From Arthrobacter sp. 9AX (lineage in GTDB: Bacteria; Actinomycetota; Actinomycetes; Actinomycetales; Micrococcaceae), in the NCBI RefSeq assembly GCF_902506095.1, contig NZ_LR733293.1, forward strand, positions 1,874,843 through 1,938,842: a stretch of DNA of 64,000 nucleotides. The letters are read 5' to 3'. The translations under genes were made by a program, and so were the position numbers. This document shows positions 55,901 to 63,694 of the stretch, piece by piece; the stretch's first letter is position 1; each line of letters starts with the position of its first letter. Under the pieces are notes generated by a model. It was not told the origin of the DNA. It searched no databases and was given only the letters and a program-made list of their open reading frames with translations.

Positions 55901-58900
55901 GTGGTGAGCCTCGCACGGCGCCTGATTTCCGCCGGCTTCAGCGATCTCGATAAGGGCGAGCGGTTCCTCGCCGCCCGCGAGCTCGAAGGTCTGGACGAAG
56001 ACAGGCTCTTTGCAGGGCTCCAGATGGCTGCCAGCCCCGACACTGCCCTGCAGTCCTTGGTCCGCCTGATCGAAAAGCATCCGGCGTTGCGGGAATTGGC
56101 GGGGGCCGACCCCGAGACCAGCGAACCGCTGTACCGTGTCCTGGGAGCATCGGAGGCGCTGGGGGAGTTCCTCATCCGCCATCCCGAGCACCTTGAGGCG
56201 TTTGAGGTGCGGCCCAGCCCGGAGCCGCTGCCGGCGGACCCGCAACAACTGCGTGCTGCGCTGCTTCAGTCCGTGGGCGCCGATCCCCGCGCGGCCCGCC
56301 CGGTGGCCGCAGCCACCGGCACGGACGCCTACGCCGCGCTCCGGACCGCCTACCGCCGGGGCATCGTGGACCTGGCGGTCAAGGACCTGTGCGCCGCCGA
56401 TCCCCTCGACTTCATGCCGTCCGTGGGCGGAGAGCTCGCCGACCTGGCGGGCGCGGCCATCGAGGCCGCCCTCGCGGTCTCCCGGGCTGAAGCCGTCGGC
56501 CAGTTCAGCGCCGCGGAGGTGGCCGACGTCGGACTTGCCGTAATCGGCATGGGCAAATGTGGCGCCCGCGAGCTGAACTATATTTCCGACGTCGACGTGA
56601 TCTACGTGGTGGATCCCGGGGGTCTGGACGATGCCCGGGCCGCCACCATCGGCACCGCCCTGGCCAGCGGGATCTCGCGGGCCATCTCATCCGTTGCCCG
56701 CGAACCCGGGCTGTGGGAAGTGGACGCGAACCTGCGCCCCGAGGGCAAGTCCGGGCCGCTGGTCCGGACCCTCGCCTCCCACCAGACGTACTACGCGCGG
56801 TGGGCTGAGAGCTGGGAGTTCCAGGCGCTGCTGAAGGCCCGCACCATCGCCGGTGACGCAGCCTTGGGCCAACTGTACGAGGAAGCCATCACACCGCTGA
56901 TCTGGAGCTCAGCCAGCCGTGACGGGTTTGTTGAATCCGTTCAGGCCATGCGCCGCCGCGTTACCGAACACATACCGCCCGCCGAGGAACAGCGGCAGAT
57001 CAAGCTGGGCCGCGGCGGACTGCGGGATGTCGAATTCACCGTCCAGCTGCTCCAGCTGGTGCACGGCAAATCCGATGAATCGCTGCGCCGGCGGGACACC
57101 ACGTCCGCGATCGCGGCACTGTCCGCCGGAGGGTACATCGGCCGCGTCGACGCCGCGGAGTTTGATAACGCCTACCGGTACCTGCGGCTCCTGGAACACC
57201 GCATCCAGCTCTTCCAGCTGCGCCGGACTCATCTCATGCCGGTGGGCGAACCGGCGCTGCGTGCACTGGCCAAGGCGGTGCTGGGACCGTTCTCCAACGA
57301 GCGCCCGCATCCGGACGCCTTGCTGGCCGCCTGGCAGAAAACCAAACGCTCGGTGCGTGAGCTGCACGAACGGATTTTCTACCGTCCCCTGCTCAACACC
57401 GCGGCCAAGCTCAGCAGCGAGGACGCGAAGCTGACACCCGAAGCCGCCCAGGGCCGGCTCGCCGCCCTGGGCTACCGGGACCCGAAGGGCGCCATGCGCC
57501 ACATCGAGGCCCTGACTGCCGGTGTGAGCCGCAGGGCCGCGCTGCAGCGCCAGTTGCTGCCCATCCTGCTGGACTGGCTGGCTGAAGGAGTGGATCCCGA
57601 TGCCGGACTTCTCGCCTTCCGCCGGGTCAGCGAGGCCCTGGGCACCACGCACTGGTACCTTGGCATGCTGCGGGACTCCAAGGCGGCCGCTGAGCGGCTG
57701 TGCCATGTGCTGTCCAACTCGCGGCTGATCGCGGACCTGCTGGAGGTCTCGCCGGAATCGGTGGCGTGGCTCGGCCACGACAAGGACCTGGTGCCGGTCA
57801 GCTTCGAGGCACAGTGGCAGGAGATCACCTCCAAGATGTCCCGGCACGCGGATCCGGAAAGTGCCATGCGGCTGATCCGCCTCATCAGGCGGCGCGAGAC
57901 GCTGCGGATTGCCGTGGCCGACTCCGCCGGACTGCTGGACCAGGACCAGGTGGGCGGAGCGCTGGCGGACACCGACCGGGCAGCTGTTCTGGGCGCACTG
58001 AGGGTAGCGGAAGGAATGGTGTCCGCTGACGGGCCGTTGAAGACCGCGGTCCTGGTAGTGGCCATGGGCCGGCAGGGCGGGCGCGAGATAGGCTACGGCT
58101 CCGACGCTGACGTGATGTACGTCCACCGGGCGCTGCCGGGCTTCTCCGAGGAAGAGGCTCAGGAACAGGCGTCGCGGATTGTTGCCAAGGTTTCCAGCCT
58201 GCTCACCCAGCCGTTGAAACCGGCCATCATGGCCGAACGGGTCCTGCAGGTGGACGCCGACCTGCGTCCCGAGGGCAAAAATGGGGCGATGGTGCGCTCC
58301 CTGGACTCCTACGCGGAGTACTACCGGCGCTGGTCCCTCATCTGGGAGGCACAAGCACTGTTGCGGGCCCGGCCCATGGCCGGCGACGACACCCTCGCCA
58401 CGGACTTCCTCAAACTTATCGATCCAATCCGCTACCCGGAGGCCGTGTCGGACCAGGACGTCCGTGAAATCCGGCGGATCAAGGCCAGGGTGGAGGCCGA
58501 ACGCCTGCCCCGCGGGGCGGATCCCGCGCGGCACCTTAAGCTGGGACGCGGCGGTCTCAGCGACGTCGAATGGCTGGTCCAGCTGCTCCAGCTTCAGCAT
58601 GCCGGCAAACACCCTGAGTTGAGGACCACCTCCACCGTCGGTGCCCTTCAGGCCGCGACGCAGCTGGGCCTGCTGGCCGCGGACGATGCCGGGCTCCTGG
58701 CAGCGTCCTGGCGGCTGGCCAGCCGGATCAGGTCCGCCAACGTCATCTGGAGCGGCAAAGCCTCGGACCTGCTGCCCTCGTCCCGCCGGGACCTCGAGGC
58801 CGTGGCACGCTGGTGCGGCTATGAACCAGGCCATGCGGCTGCCCTGGAGGAGGACTACCTGAGGGTCAGCCGGCGGGCGCGGGGCGTGTTCGAGCGGATC

Positions 58901-58915
58901 TTCTACGGCCAGTAG
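55901..58915 (+). CDS. glnE: Bifunctional glutamine synthetase adenylyltransferase/deadenylase
   Basis: A 1004-residue enzyme that adenylylates and de-adenylylates glutamine synthetase in response to nitrogen status. Two nucleotidyltransferase domains are visible: GMGKCGARELNYISDVDVIY (about residues 210-230) and AMGRQGGREIGYGSDADVMY (about 720-740). Each is followed by a helical bundle with LGRGGLRDVEF or LGRGGLSDVEW. GTG at 55901 or 55904 may start; 55904 has better spacing to GGGAG. It follows glnA2 by six bases. Confidence 0.97.
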   Translation: MVSLARRLISAGFSDLDKGERFLAARELEGLDEDRLFAGLQMAASPDTALQSLVRLIEKHPALRELAGADPETSEPLYRVLGASEALGEFLIRHPEHLEAFEVRPSPEPLPADPQQLRAALLQSVGADPRAARPVAAATGTDAYAALRTAYRRGIVDLAVKDLCAADPLDFMPSVGGELADLAGAAIEAALAVSRAEAVGQFSAAEVADVGLAVIGMGKCGARELNYISDVDVIYVVDPGGLDDARAATIGTALASGISRAISSVAREPGLWEVDANLRPEGKSGPLVRTLASHQTYYARWAESWEFQALLKARTIAGDAALGQLYEEAITPLIWSSASRDGFVESVQAMRRRVTEHIPPAEEQRQIKLGRGGLRDVEFTVQLLQLVHGKSDESLRRRDTTSAIAALSAGGYIGRVDAAEFDNAYRYLRLLEHRIQLFQLRRTHLMPVGEPALRALAKAVLGPFSNERPHPDALLAAWQKTKRSVRELHERIFYRPLLNTAAKLSSEDAKLTPEAAQGRLAALGYRDPKGAMRHIEALTAGVSRRAALQRQLLPILLDWLAEGVDPDAGLLAFRRVSEALGTTHWYLGMLRDSKAAAERLCHVLSNSRLIADLLEVSPESVAWLGHDKDLVPVSFEAQWQEITSKMSRHADPESAMRLIRLIRRRETLRIAVADSAGLLDQDQVGGALADTDRAAVLGALRVAEGMVSADGPLKTAVLVVAMGRQGGREIGYGSDADVMYVHRALPGFSEEEAQEQASRIVAKVSSLLTQPLKPAIMAERVLQVDADLRPEGKNGAMVRSLDSYAEYYRRWSLIWEAQALLRARPMAGDDTLATDFLKLIDPIRYPEAVSDQDVREIRRIKARVEAERLPRGADPARHLKLGRGGLSDVEWLVQLLQLQHAGKHPELRTTSTVGALQAATQLGLLAADDAGLLAASWRLASRIRSANVIWSGKASDLLPSSRRDLEAVARWCGYEPGHAAALEEDYLRVSRRARGVFERIFYGQ

Positions 58916-58984
58916 CCCGGCGTCCTTCCCGGCGATGCGGGGGACTGGCTGACACTTGTCGGGGCCCGGTGCTAGGTTGACCCC

Positions 58985-59428
58985 ATGGCTAACCAACTCT
59001 TCCTTAACCTGCCCGTTCAGAACCTGAAACGCTCAGTCAGCTTCTTCACGGCCTTGGGCTTCACCTTCAACCCTGACTTCACGGACGAGAATGCCACCTG
59101 CATGGTGGTGAACGAGAACGCGTACGTGATGCTCCTGGTGGAGGCGTACTTCAAGACTTTCACCTCGAAGGACGTCGCCAGCACCAAGGGATCAGCCGAA
59201 GCCATCATCGCCTACTCCGTGGACAGCCGGGACGCGGTGGACGAAGCAGTCAGGACCGCGCTGGCCAACGGCGGCTCACCGTCCCAGGATCCGCAGGACT
59301 ATGGCTTTATGTACAACCAGAGCTTCCAGGACCCGGACGGGCACCTCTGGGAGGTCTTCTGGATGGATCCGGCCGGGCCGCCCGCAGAGTCCACTCCCGG
59401 CGAAGCTTCCGCCGCCCCGCAATCCTGA
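58985..59428 (+). CDS. VOC-family (glyoxalase-fold) protein
   Basis: A 147-residue protein of the vicinal oxygen chelate fold. It opens LFLNLPVQNLKRSVSFFTALGF and ends with DPDGHLWEVFWMD, the typical second-half strand. The catalytic activity is not known. ATG at 58985 has TAGGTT (58973-58978) six bases before it and no ribosome site, so it is probably leaderless. The final 15 residues are a Pro/Ser-rich tail. Confidence 0.9.
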   Translation: MANQLFLNLPVQNLKRSVSFFTALGFTFNPDFTDENATCMVVNENAYVMLLVEAYFKTFTSKDVASTKGSAEAIIAYSVDSRDAVDEAVRTALANGGSPSQDPQDYGFMYNQSFQDPDGHLWEVFWMDPAGPPAESTPGEASAAPQS

Positions 59429-59433
59429 ACGGC

Positions 59434-59967
59434 GTGCACCCCGCCGTCTGGCTGATTTCACTCCAGGACCTCGACGACGACGCCCGCGCCATCCAGCTGG
59501 AGGCAGTAGCAGGACTCGAGCTGCTGCCCGGGCAGGAGAATTTCGTCGGCGATCCGCTGCGCATGGCCCTCGCCGGGCTGGCCGAGGTATCACGGCGTCC
59601 GTATGTGATCGAATCCAACGGCGAGGCCGTGGGCATGCTCACACTGCAGGCCGGGGCGGCCCGGCTTGCCGGCTGGCCTGACGATCACTCGGCCTGGCTG
59701 CTGCGGGGCTTCCTCATCGACCGGCGGCACCAGGGCAAAGGCTACGGCCCGCTGGGTGCTGCCGCGGCTGTGGCCGCCGCGGAGAAACTCAGCCGCCGGC
59801 ACCGGACCGCAGAGACCGGCGTCGTCCTCTCCGTCCACGAAACCAACCCGGCGGGGCTGTCCGCCTACCGCCGCGCCGGATTCGAGGACCGGGGCCAGTA
59901 CCTGGGCGGCTCAGCAGGCCCGCAACAAACCATGTTCAGGGCTTTTGCAGCACCCGGCCGGACGTAA
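59434..59967 (+). CDS. GNAT-family acetyltransferase
   Basis: A 177-residue acetyltransferase. LLRGFLIDRRHQGKGYGPLGAAA is the acetyl-CoA-binding A motif (QGKGYG), and NPAGLSAYRRAGF is the B motif. Substrate unknown. GTG at 59434 is only five bases after the VOC gene, so the two are co-transcribed. Convergent to glnA1. Confidence 0.87.
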   Translation: MHPAVWLISLQDLDDDARAIQLEAVAGLELLPGQENFVGDPLRMALAGLAEVSRRPYVIESNGEAVGMLTLQAGAARLAGWPDDHSAWLLRGFLIDRRHQGKGYGPLGAAAAVAAAEKLSRRHRTAETGVVLSVHETNPAGLSAYRRAGFEDRGQYLGGSAGPQQTMFRAFAAPGRT

Positions 59968-60149
59968 CCGCACAGACCTGCGTTGCGCTCGGTCCCGGAT
60001 TGGCAGATCATGTGGATTGGCGGTGTTCTTCAAACCTTGTTGGGGGGAAGGCTTCCTTAGTCTTCGTCTCGGGGAACATTTGTCAGGGGGTCCGGCTCCC
60101 GGTCTCAGCACGTCTGGAGCCGGGCTCCCACCTCGAACCATGCCGGCAC

Positions 60150-60192
60150 ACAAAAAGGCGGCCACCGGAGACGTTCCGGTGGCCGCTTTTTT
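60150..60192. terminator. Bidirectional terminator between the GNAT gene and glnA1
   Basis: A near-perfect stem of about 19 bp (60150-60169 with 60175-60192) with A-tract and T-tract at the two ends, so it can act on either strand. It lies 20 bases beyond the glnA1 stop. Confidence 0.92.
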
Positions 60193-60212
60193 GTGCTCAG
60201 GAATGCTTAAGA

Positions 60213-61637
60213 CTAGACGCCGTAGTAGAGCTCGAACTCGTAGGGGTTCGGGCGCAGCGACAGCGGACGGATCTCGTTCTCGTACTTGTACTCAATCCAG
60301 GTGTCGATCAGGTCCTGGGTGAAGACGCCGCCGGCCTGCAGGAACTCGTTGTCCTCGGCCAGTGCCTCCAGGGCCTCCTCAAGCGTGCCCGGAGCCTTGG
60401 GGATGTCCTTGGCTTCCTCGGCGGGGAGCTCGTAGAGGTCCTTGTCGATCGGTGCCGGCGGCTCGATGCGGTTGCGGATGCCGTCGATGCCGGCCATCAG
60501 CTGGGCAGCGAATGCCAGGTACGGGTTGGAGGAGGGGTCCGGTGCGCGGAACTCGATGCGCTTGGCCTTGGGGTTGGTGCCCGTGATGGGGATACGGATA
60601 CCGGCGGAGCGGTTGCCCTGCGAGTAGACCATGTTGACCGGGGCTTCGAAGCCCTTGACCAGGCGGCGGTAGGAGTTCACCGTCGGGTTGGTGAAGGCCA
60701 GGACGGCGTTGGCGTGCTTGAGAAGGCCGCCGATGTACCAGCGGGCAGTGTCGGACAGGCCGGCGTAACCCTTCTCGTCGTAGAACAGCGGCTCGCCGCC
60801 GCTCCACAGCGACTGGTGGCAGTGCATGCCGGAGCCGTTGTCACCGAAGACCGGCTTGGGCATAAAGGTTACGGACTTGCCCCAGGCGTCTGCGGTGTTC
60901 TTGATGACGTACTTGAACTTCTGCAGGTCATCGGCAGCGTGGGTCAGGGTGGTGAACTTGTAGTTGATCTCGGCCTGTCCGGCGGATCCAACTTCGTGGT
61001 GGCTGCGCTCGACCTCGAGGCCGGCTTCGTCCAATGCCACGCACATGGCGTCGCGGAGGTCGGCCTGCTTGTCAGTGGGGGAGACCGGGAAGTAACCGCC
61101 CTTGACGGGGGTCTTGTAGCCGAGGTTTCCGCCCTCTTCCTCGCGGCCGGTGTTCCAGTGTGCTTCCTCGGAGTCGATCTTGTAGAAGCTGCCCTGCGGG
61201 GAGGACTGGTACTGCACGTTGTCGAACACGAAGAACTCTGCTTCGGGAGCGAAGAATGCGGTGTCGGCGATGCCCGTGGAGGCGAGGTAGGCTTCGGCCT
61301 TCTCGGCCACGCCGCGGGGGTCGCGGTGGTAGGGGTCGCCAGTGCGGGGGTTGACGATGGAGAAGTTCAGCGCGAGGGTCTTTTCCATGCGGAAGGTGTC
61401 CAGGAACGCGGTGGTGACGTCCGGGATCAGCTGCATGTCGGACTCGGCGATGCCCTGGAAGCCACGGATGGAGGATCCGTCGAAGAGCTGGCCGTTGATG
61501 AAGAAGTCGGCGTCAACGCTCTTCGCCGGGACGTTAAAGTGCTGCTGGACACCCGGGAGGTCGGTGAAGCGGATATCGACGAACTTAATATCTTCGTCCT
61601 TGATGAACTTGAGGACTTCGTCCGCAGTCTTGAACAT
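60213..61637 (-). CDS. glnA: Type I glutamine synthetase GlnA1 (main ammonium-assimilating enzyme)
   Basis: A 474-residue GSI-beta glutamine synthetase. It has [55 protein letters not shown] and NSYRRLV. The adenylylation loop contains KDLYELP, the target tyrosine for GlnE. ATG at 61637 follows TTAGGAG. The promoter region upstream contains a phased GlnR box (61786-61823). The mRNA leader of about 125 bases carries a hairpin. Confidence 0.97.
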   Translation of the reverse strand: MFKTADEVLKFIKDEDIKFVDIRFTDLPGVQQHFNVPAKSVDADFFINGQLFDGSSIRGFQGIAESDMQLIPDVTTAFLDTFRMEKTLALNFSIVNPRTGDPYHRDPRGVAEKAEAYLASTGIADTAFFAPEAEFFVFDNVQYQSSPQGSFYKIDSEEAHWNTGREEEGGNLGYKTPVKGGYFPVSPTDKQADLRDAMCVALDEAGLEVERSHHEVGSAGQAEINYKFTTLTHAADDLQKFKYVIKNTADAWGKSVTFMPKPVFGDNGSGMHCHQSLWSGGEPLFYDEKGYAGLSDTARWYIGGLLKHANAVLAFTNPTVNSYRRLVKGFEAPVNMVYSQGNRSAGIRIPITGTNPKAKRIEFRAPDPSSNPYLAFAAQLMAGIDGIRNRIEPPAPIDKDLYELPAEEAKDIPKAPGTLEEALEALAEDNEFLQAGGVFTQDLIDTWIEYKYENEIRPLSLRPNPYEFELYYGV

Positions 61638-61701
61638 CTATGCTCCTAACGCATATGTAAATATCTGGCGTGGCAGCCATCTGATCCAGCGCAATCCGAA
61701 G

Positions 61702-61727
61702 GCAGGGAGACCATCAGGTTTCCCTGC
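61702..61727 (-). promoter_or_regulatory. Hairpin in the glnA1 5' leader
   Basis: CAGGGAGACC (61703-61712) pairs with GGTTTCCCTG (61717-61726), one mismatch, with a four-base loop. It sits in the leader between the candidate -10 TAGGCT (61770-61775) and the ATG. Its role is unknown. Confidence 0.45.
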
Positions 61728-61785
61728 TAGATGTGTACCCTGCCGGGGGATTCGCTTGAAACTGCTAACAGCCTATGGATGGGGC

Positions 61786-61823
61786 ATTTCCCGTCCATGT
61801 CCGTATTGTTTCGGGCAGGTTAC
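61786..61823 (-). promoter_or_regulatory. GlnR box of glnA1
   Basis: On the minus strand the sequence is GTAAC-N6-GAAAC-N6-GACAT-N6-GAAAT, four half-sites at exact 11-bp phase. It matches the known actinobacterial GlnR pattern gTnAc-N6-GaAAc repeated. It is centred roughly 40 bases upstream of the start expected from TAGGCT at 61770-61775, a position suited to activation. Confidence 0.75.
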
Positions 61824-61855
61824 AGAATGCCCTGTTATTGCAACGCTATCTGCCG

Positions 61856-61889
61856 TCCACACTGTGGTCTAACCGCATCCACACTGTGG
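61856..61889. promoter_or_regulatory. Tandem palindromic repeat TCCACACTGTGG in the glnA1-RDD region
   Basis: TCCACACTGTGG occurs at 61856-61867 and 61878-61889, identical and 22 bases apart (two helical turns). Each copy contains CCACA-N-TGTGG, an inverted repeat. It lies just upstream of the RDD gene -10 (61905-61910). The regulator is unknown. Confidence 0.6.
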
Positions 61890-61916
61890 GCGGACCGGCC
61901 CGGGTAAACTTGGACG

Positions 61917-62354
61917 GTGGTAGATCGCAAAGACCTCGGTTCCTGGCTTACCGGCCCCGACACTTCAGGCATTTCCAAATATCCGGGTGAGCGGCTGGGG
62001 CTGCCGGAGTCCGGGCCCGGTTCCATGGCCCGGGCCGGCCGCCGGATTGTCGCGATCATGATCGACTGGGGCATCGCTCTGCTGATCAGCAACTTCGCCT
62101 TCGCGGGCGATGCGTGGGCAACCCTGGCGATCTTCGCCGTCGAGCAGACCCTCCTGATCGGCACCCTCGGCTACAGCATCGGGCACCGCGCCGTGGGCAT
62201 CCATGTGGTGCGGGCCGGAGGCGGAGCGCCCGGACCGCTGGCCGCGCTGGTGAGGTCGGTCCTCCTGTGCCTGCTGGTTCCCGCCGTCATTTTCGATCCA
62301 GACCACCGCGGCCTGCATGACAAGGCGATGAACACGCTGCTCCTGCGCCGGTAG
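61917..62354 (+). CDS. RDD-family membrane protein (Rv2219A-like)
   Basis: A 145-residue RDD protein. Arg-Asp pairs are in GRRIVAIMIDWGIALLIS and a later Asp in FDPDHRGLHDKAMNTLLL. Three membrane segments are expected. GTG at 61917 has TAAACT (61905-61910) six bases before it, a leaderless arrangement. Position next to glnA1 matches Rv2219A. Function unknown. Confidence 0.88.
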   Translation: MVDRKDLGSWLTGPDTSGISKYPGERLGLPESGPGSMARAGRRIVAIMIDWGIALLISNFAFAGDAWATLAIFAVEQTLLIGTLGYSIGHRAVGIHVVRAGGGAPGPLAALVRSVLLCLLVPAVIFDPDHRGLHDKAMNTLLLRR

Positions 62355-62366
62355 GACTCCCCGGGG

Positions 62367-62768
62367 TCAGAGCCTGCTGGCTTCCCGGACTGCTGCGGGC
62401 TCAGCCGAGGCGGCAGACAGATGCCCCCGTTTGCCGGCCCAGCGTTCGAACCAGAGCGTGGCAAAGGGGAACACCGCGGAAATCCCGGCGAACAGAGCCA
62501 CCACAAACGGCCAGCGCTGGAGACGCCAGAGCACCAGCGCGGTGATCCCGTAGCCAACAAACAATGCTCCGTGGATGGGACCCGCCACCTGGACGCCGAT
62601 TTCTGTGGTGCCGGCAATCCACTTGAAGTACATGCCCACCAGGAGCGCGGCCCAGCTGAACGCCTCTGCCACGGCCAGAACCCGGAAGACGCGGAGCGCC
62701 GGTTTTTGGAGGGGTGCGCCTGTGCGGCCCGGTGCCGCCTGGTCCTGTTCCAGCTTGTCCTCTTTCAC
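62367..62768 (-). CDS. DUF3817 membrane protein
   Basis: A 133-residue protein with three membrane segments (about residues 25-47, 62-80 and 87-107). RVFRVLAVAEAFSWAALL and GPIHGALFVGYG are the DUF3817 pattern. No function is assigned. GTG at 62768 follows AGGAGG/AGGACA. It converges with the RDD gene, 12 bases apart. Confidence 0.85.
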   Translation of the reverse strand: MKEDKLEQDQAAPGRTGAPLQKPALRVFRVLAVAEAFSWAALLVGMYFKWIAGTTEIGVQVAGPIHGALFVGYGITALVLWRLQRWPFVVALFAGISAVFPFATLWFERWAGKRGHLSAASAEPAAVREASRL

Positions 62769-62796
62769 GATTGTCCTGTCCTCCTGGGCGCAATAA

Positions 62797-62833
62797 AAAG
62801 CCCCGGCACCGGCGGGCGGCCGGGTACCGGGGC
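62797..62833 (-). terminator. Terminator after the DUF4191 gene
   Basis: On the minus strand GCCCCGGTACC pairs with GGTGCCGGGGC, and TTTTTATTG follows. It lies just beyond the DUF4191 stop at 62841. Confidence 0.85.
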
Positions 62834-62840
62834 GTGTGGC

Positions 62841-63593
62841 TTAACGTCCGCGGTTGGGGCGGGCCTTGTAGGGGTCGATGCCCTTGGGAATGGGCAGCTT
62901 GTTGCCCAGCGAAGCGATCCGCTTGGACACCGCGTTGACCTCAAGCTTGGTCAGCTCGTTCTTCAGCTTGCCCATTTTCTTGGCCACCTGGCTGATGGGC
63001 ACCTGGCCCTCGCCGCGTCCGCTTTCGATGACGTGGACGGTGACGTTGGGCAGGATGCGGGCCAGGCGCTTGCGTTCTGCGTCCAGCAGCGGCTTCACGC
63101 GGTGGGTGGGTCCTTCGCTGACCAGCACGACGCCGGGACGGCCGATGGCGCGGAACACGGCGTCCTGCGTGCGCGGGTTCACGGCGACGGGCTGGTCCTC
63201 GGTGATCCAGCCGCGGCGGAGTGTCCCCAGGGCAGCGCCGGAGGCGCCGGGCTGGTTTTCGATCTGGGCGAAGGCGGCACGCTCGGCGCGGCGCGACAAG
63301 ATCAGCGTGGCGCCCAGCAGGCCCAGCGGAATGCCGATGATCAGGCCCGTGATCCAGTTCTCCAGCCAGAAGCCCACCAGGAAGCTCACAGCCACAACAC
63401 CCAGGAAGACCAGCAGCATCAGCCACGGGACCATGGGGTCATGGCGGCGGGTCATGTTGAAGACCTCGCCGATCTGCTTGAGCCGGCTGGGCTTCTTGAC
63501 CTTTGCTTCCTTGGGCTTGCGGGAGAAGAGGCCACGCTTCGGCTCGCCGGAAGCAGCCGGAGTGGAGTTGCTGGAATCAGGGGATTTCGCCAT
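62841..63593 (-). CDS. DUF4191 membrane protein (Rv2219-like)
   Basis: A 250-residue protein with two membrane segments (about residues 55-75 and 79-98) and a C-terminal soluble domain. RLKQIGEVFNMTRRHDP opens the family region, and GWITEDQPVAVNPRTQDAVFRAIGRPGVVLVSEGP follows. ATG at 63593 is the conserved start. It is next to lipA, as Rv2219 is next to Rv2218. No function is known. Confidence 0.88.
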   Translation of the reverse strand: MAKSPDSSNSTPAASGEPKRGLFSRKPKEAKVKKPSRLKQIGEVFNMTRRHDPMVPWLMLLVFLGVVAVSFLVGFWLENWITGLIIGIPLGLLGATLILSRRAERAAFAQIENQPGASGAALGTLRRGWITEDQPVAVNPRTQDAVFRAIGRPGVVLVSEGPTHRVKPLLDAERKRLARILPNVTVHVIESGRGEGQVPISQVAKKMGKLKNELTKLEVNAVSKRIASLGNKLPIPKGIDPYKARPNRGR

Positions 63594-63620
63594 AGTGCCT
63601 CAATTCTACGTGACCAAAGG

Positions 63621-63660
63621 CCAAGGGCCGGCACCGGAGTTCACCGGTGCCGGCCCTTGG
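63621..63660 (-). terminator. Terminator-like hairpin between lipA and the DUF4191 gene
   Basis: A perfect 17-bp stem (63621-63637 with 63644-63660) with a six-base loop. It lies about 35 bases after the lipA stop and 30 before the next start on the same strand. The U-tract is poor (CCTTTGG). Confidence 0.75.
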
Positions 63661-63694
63661 GGACCCGCCGTTTTGGCGTCGGGGAGGGTTTGCG

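Noticed and set aside
60092..60123. Inverted repeat CCGGCTCC/GGAGCCGG with GGTTCGA nearby, considered as a tRNA
   Set aside because: The arms do not fold into a cloverleaf, there is no anticodon stem and no acceptor end. It is only an inverted repeat upstream of the glnA1 terminator.
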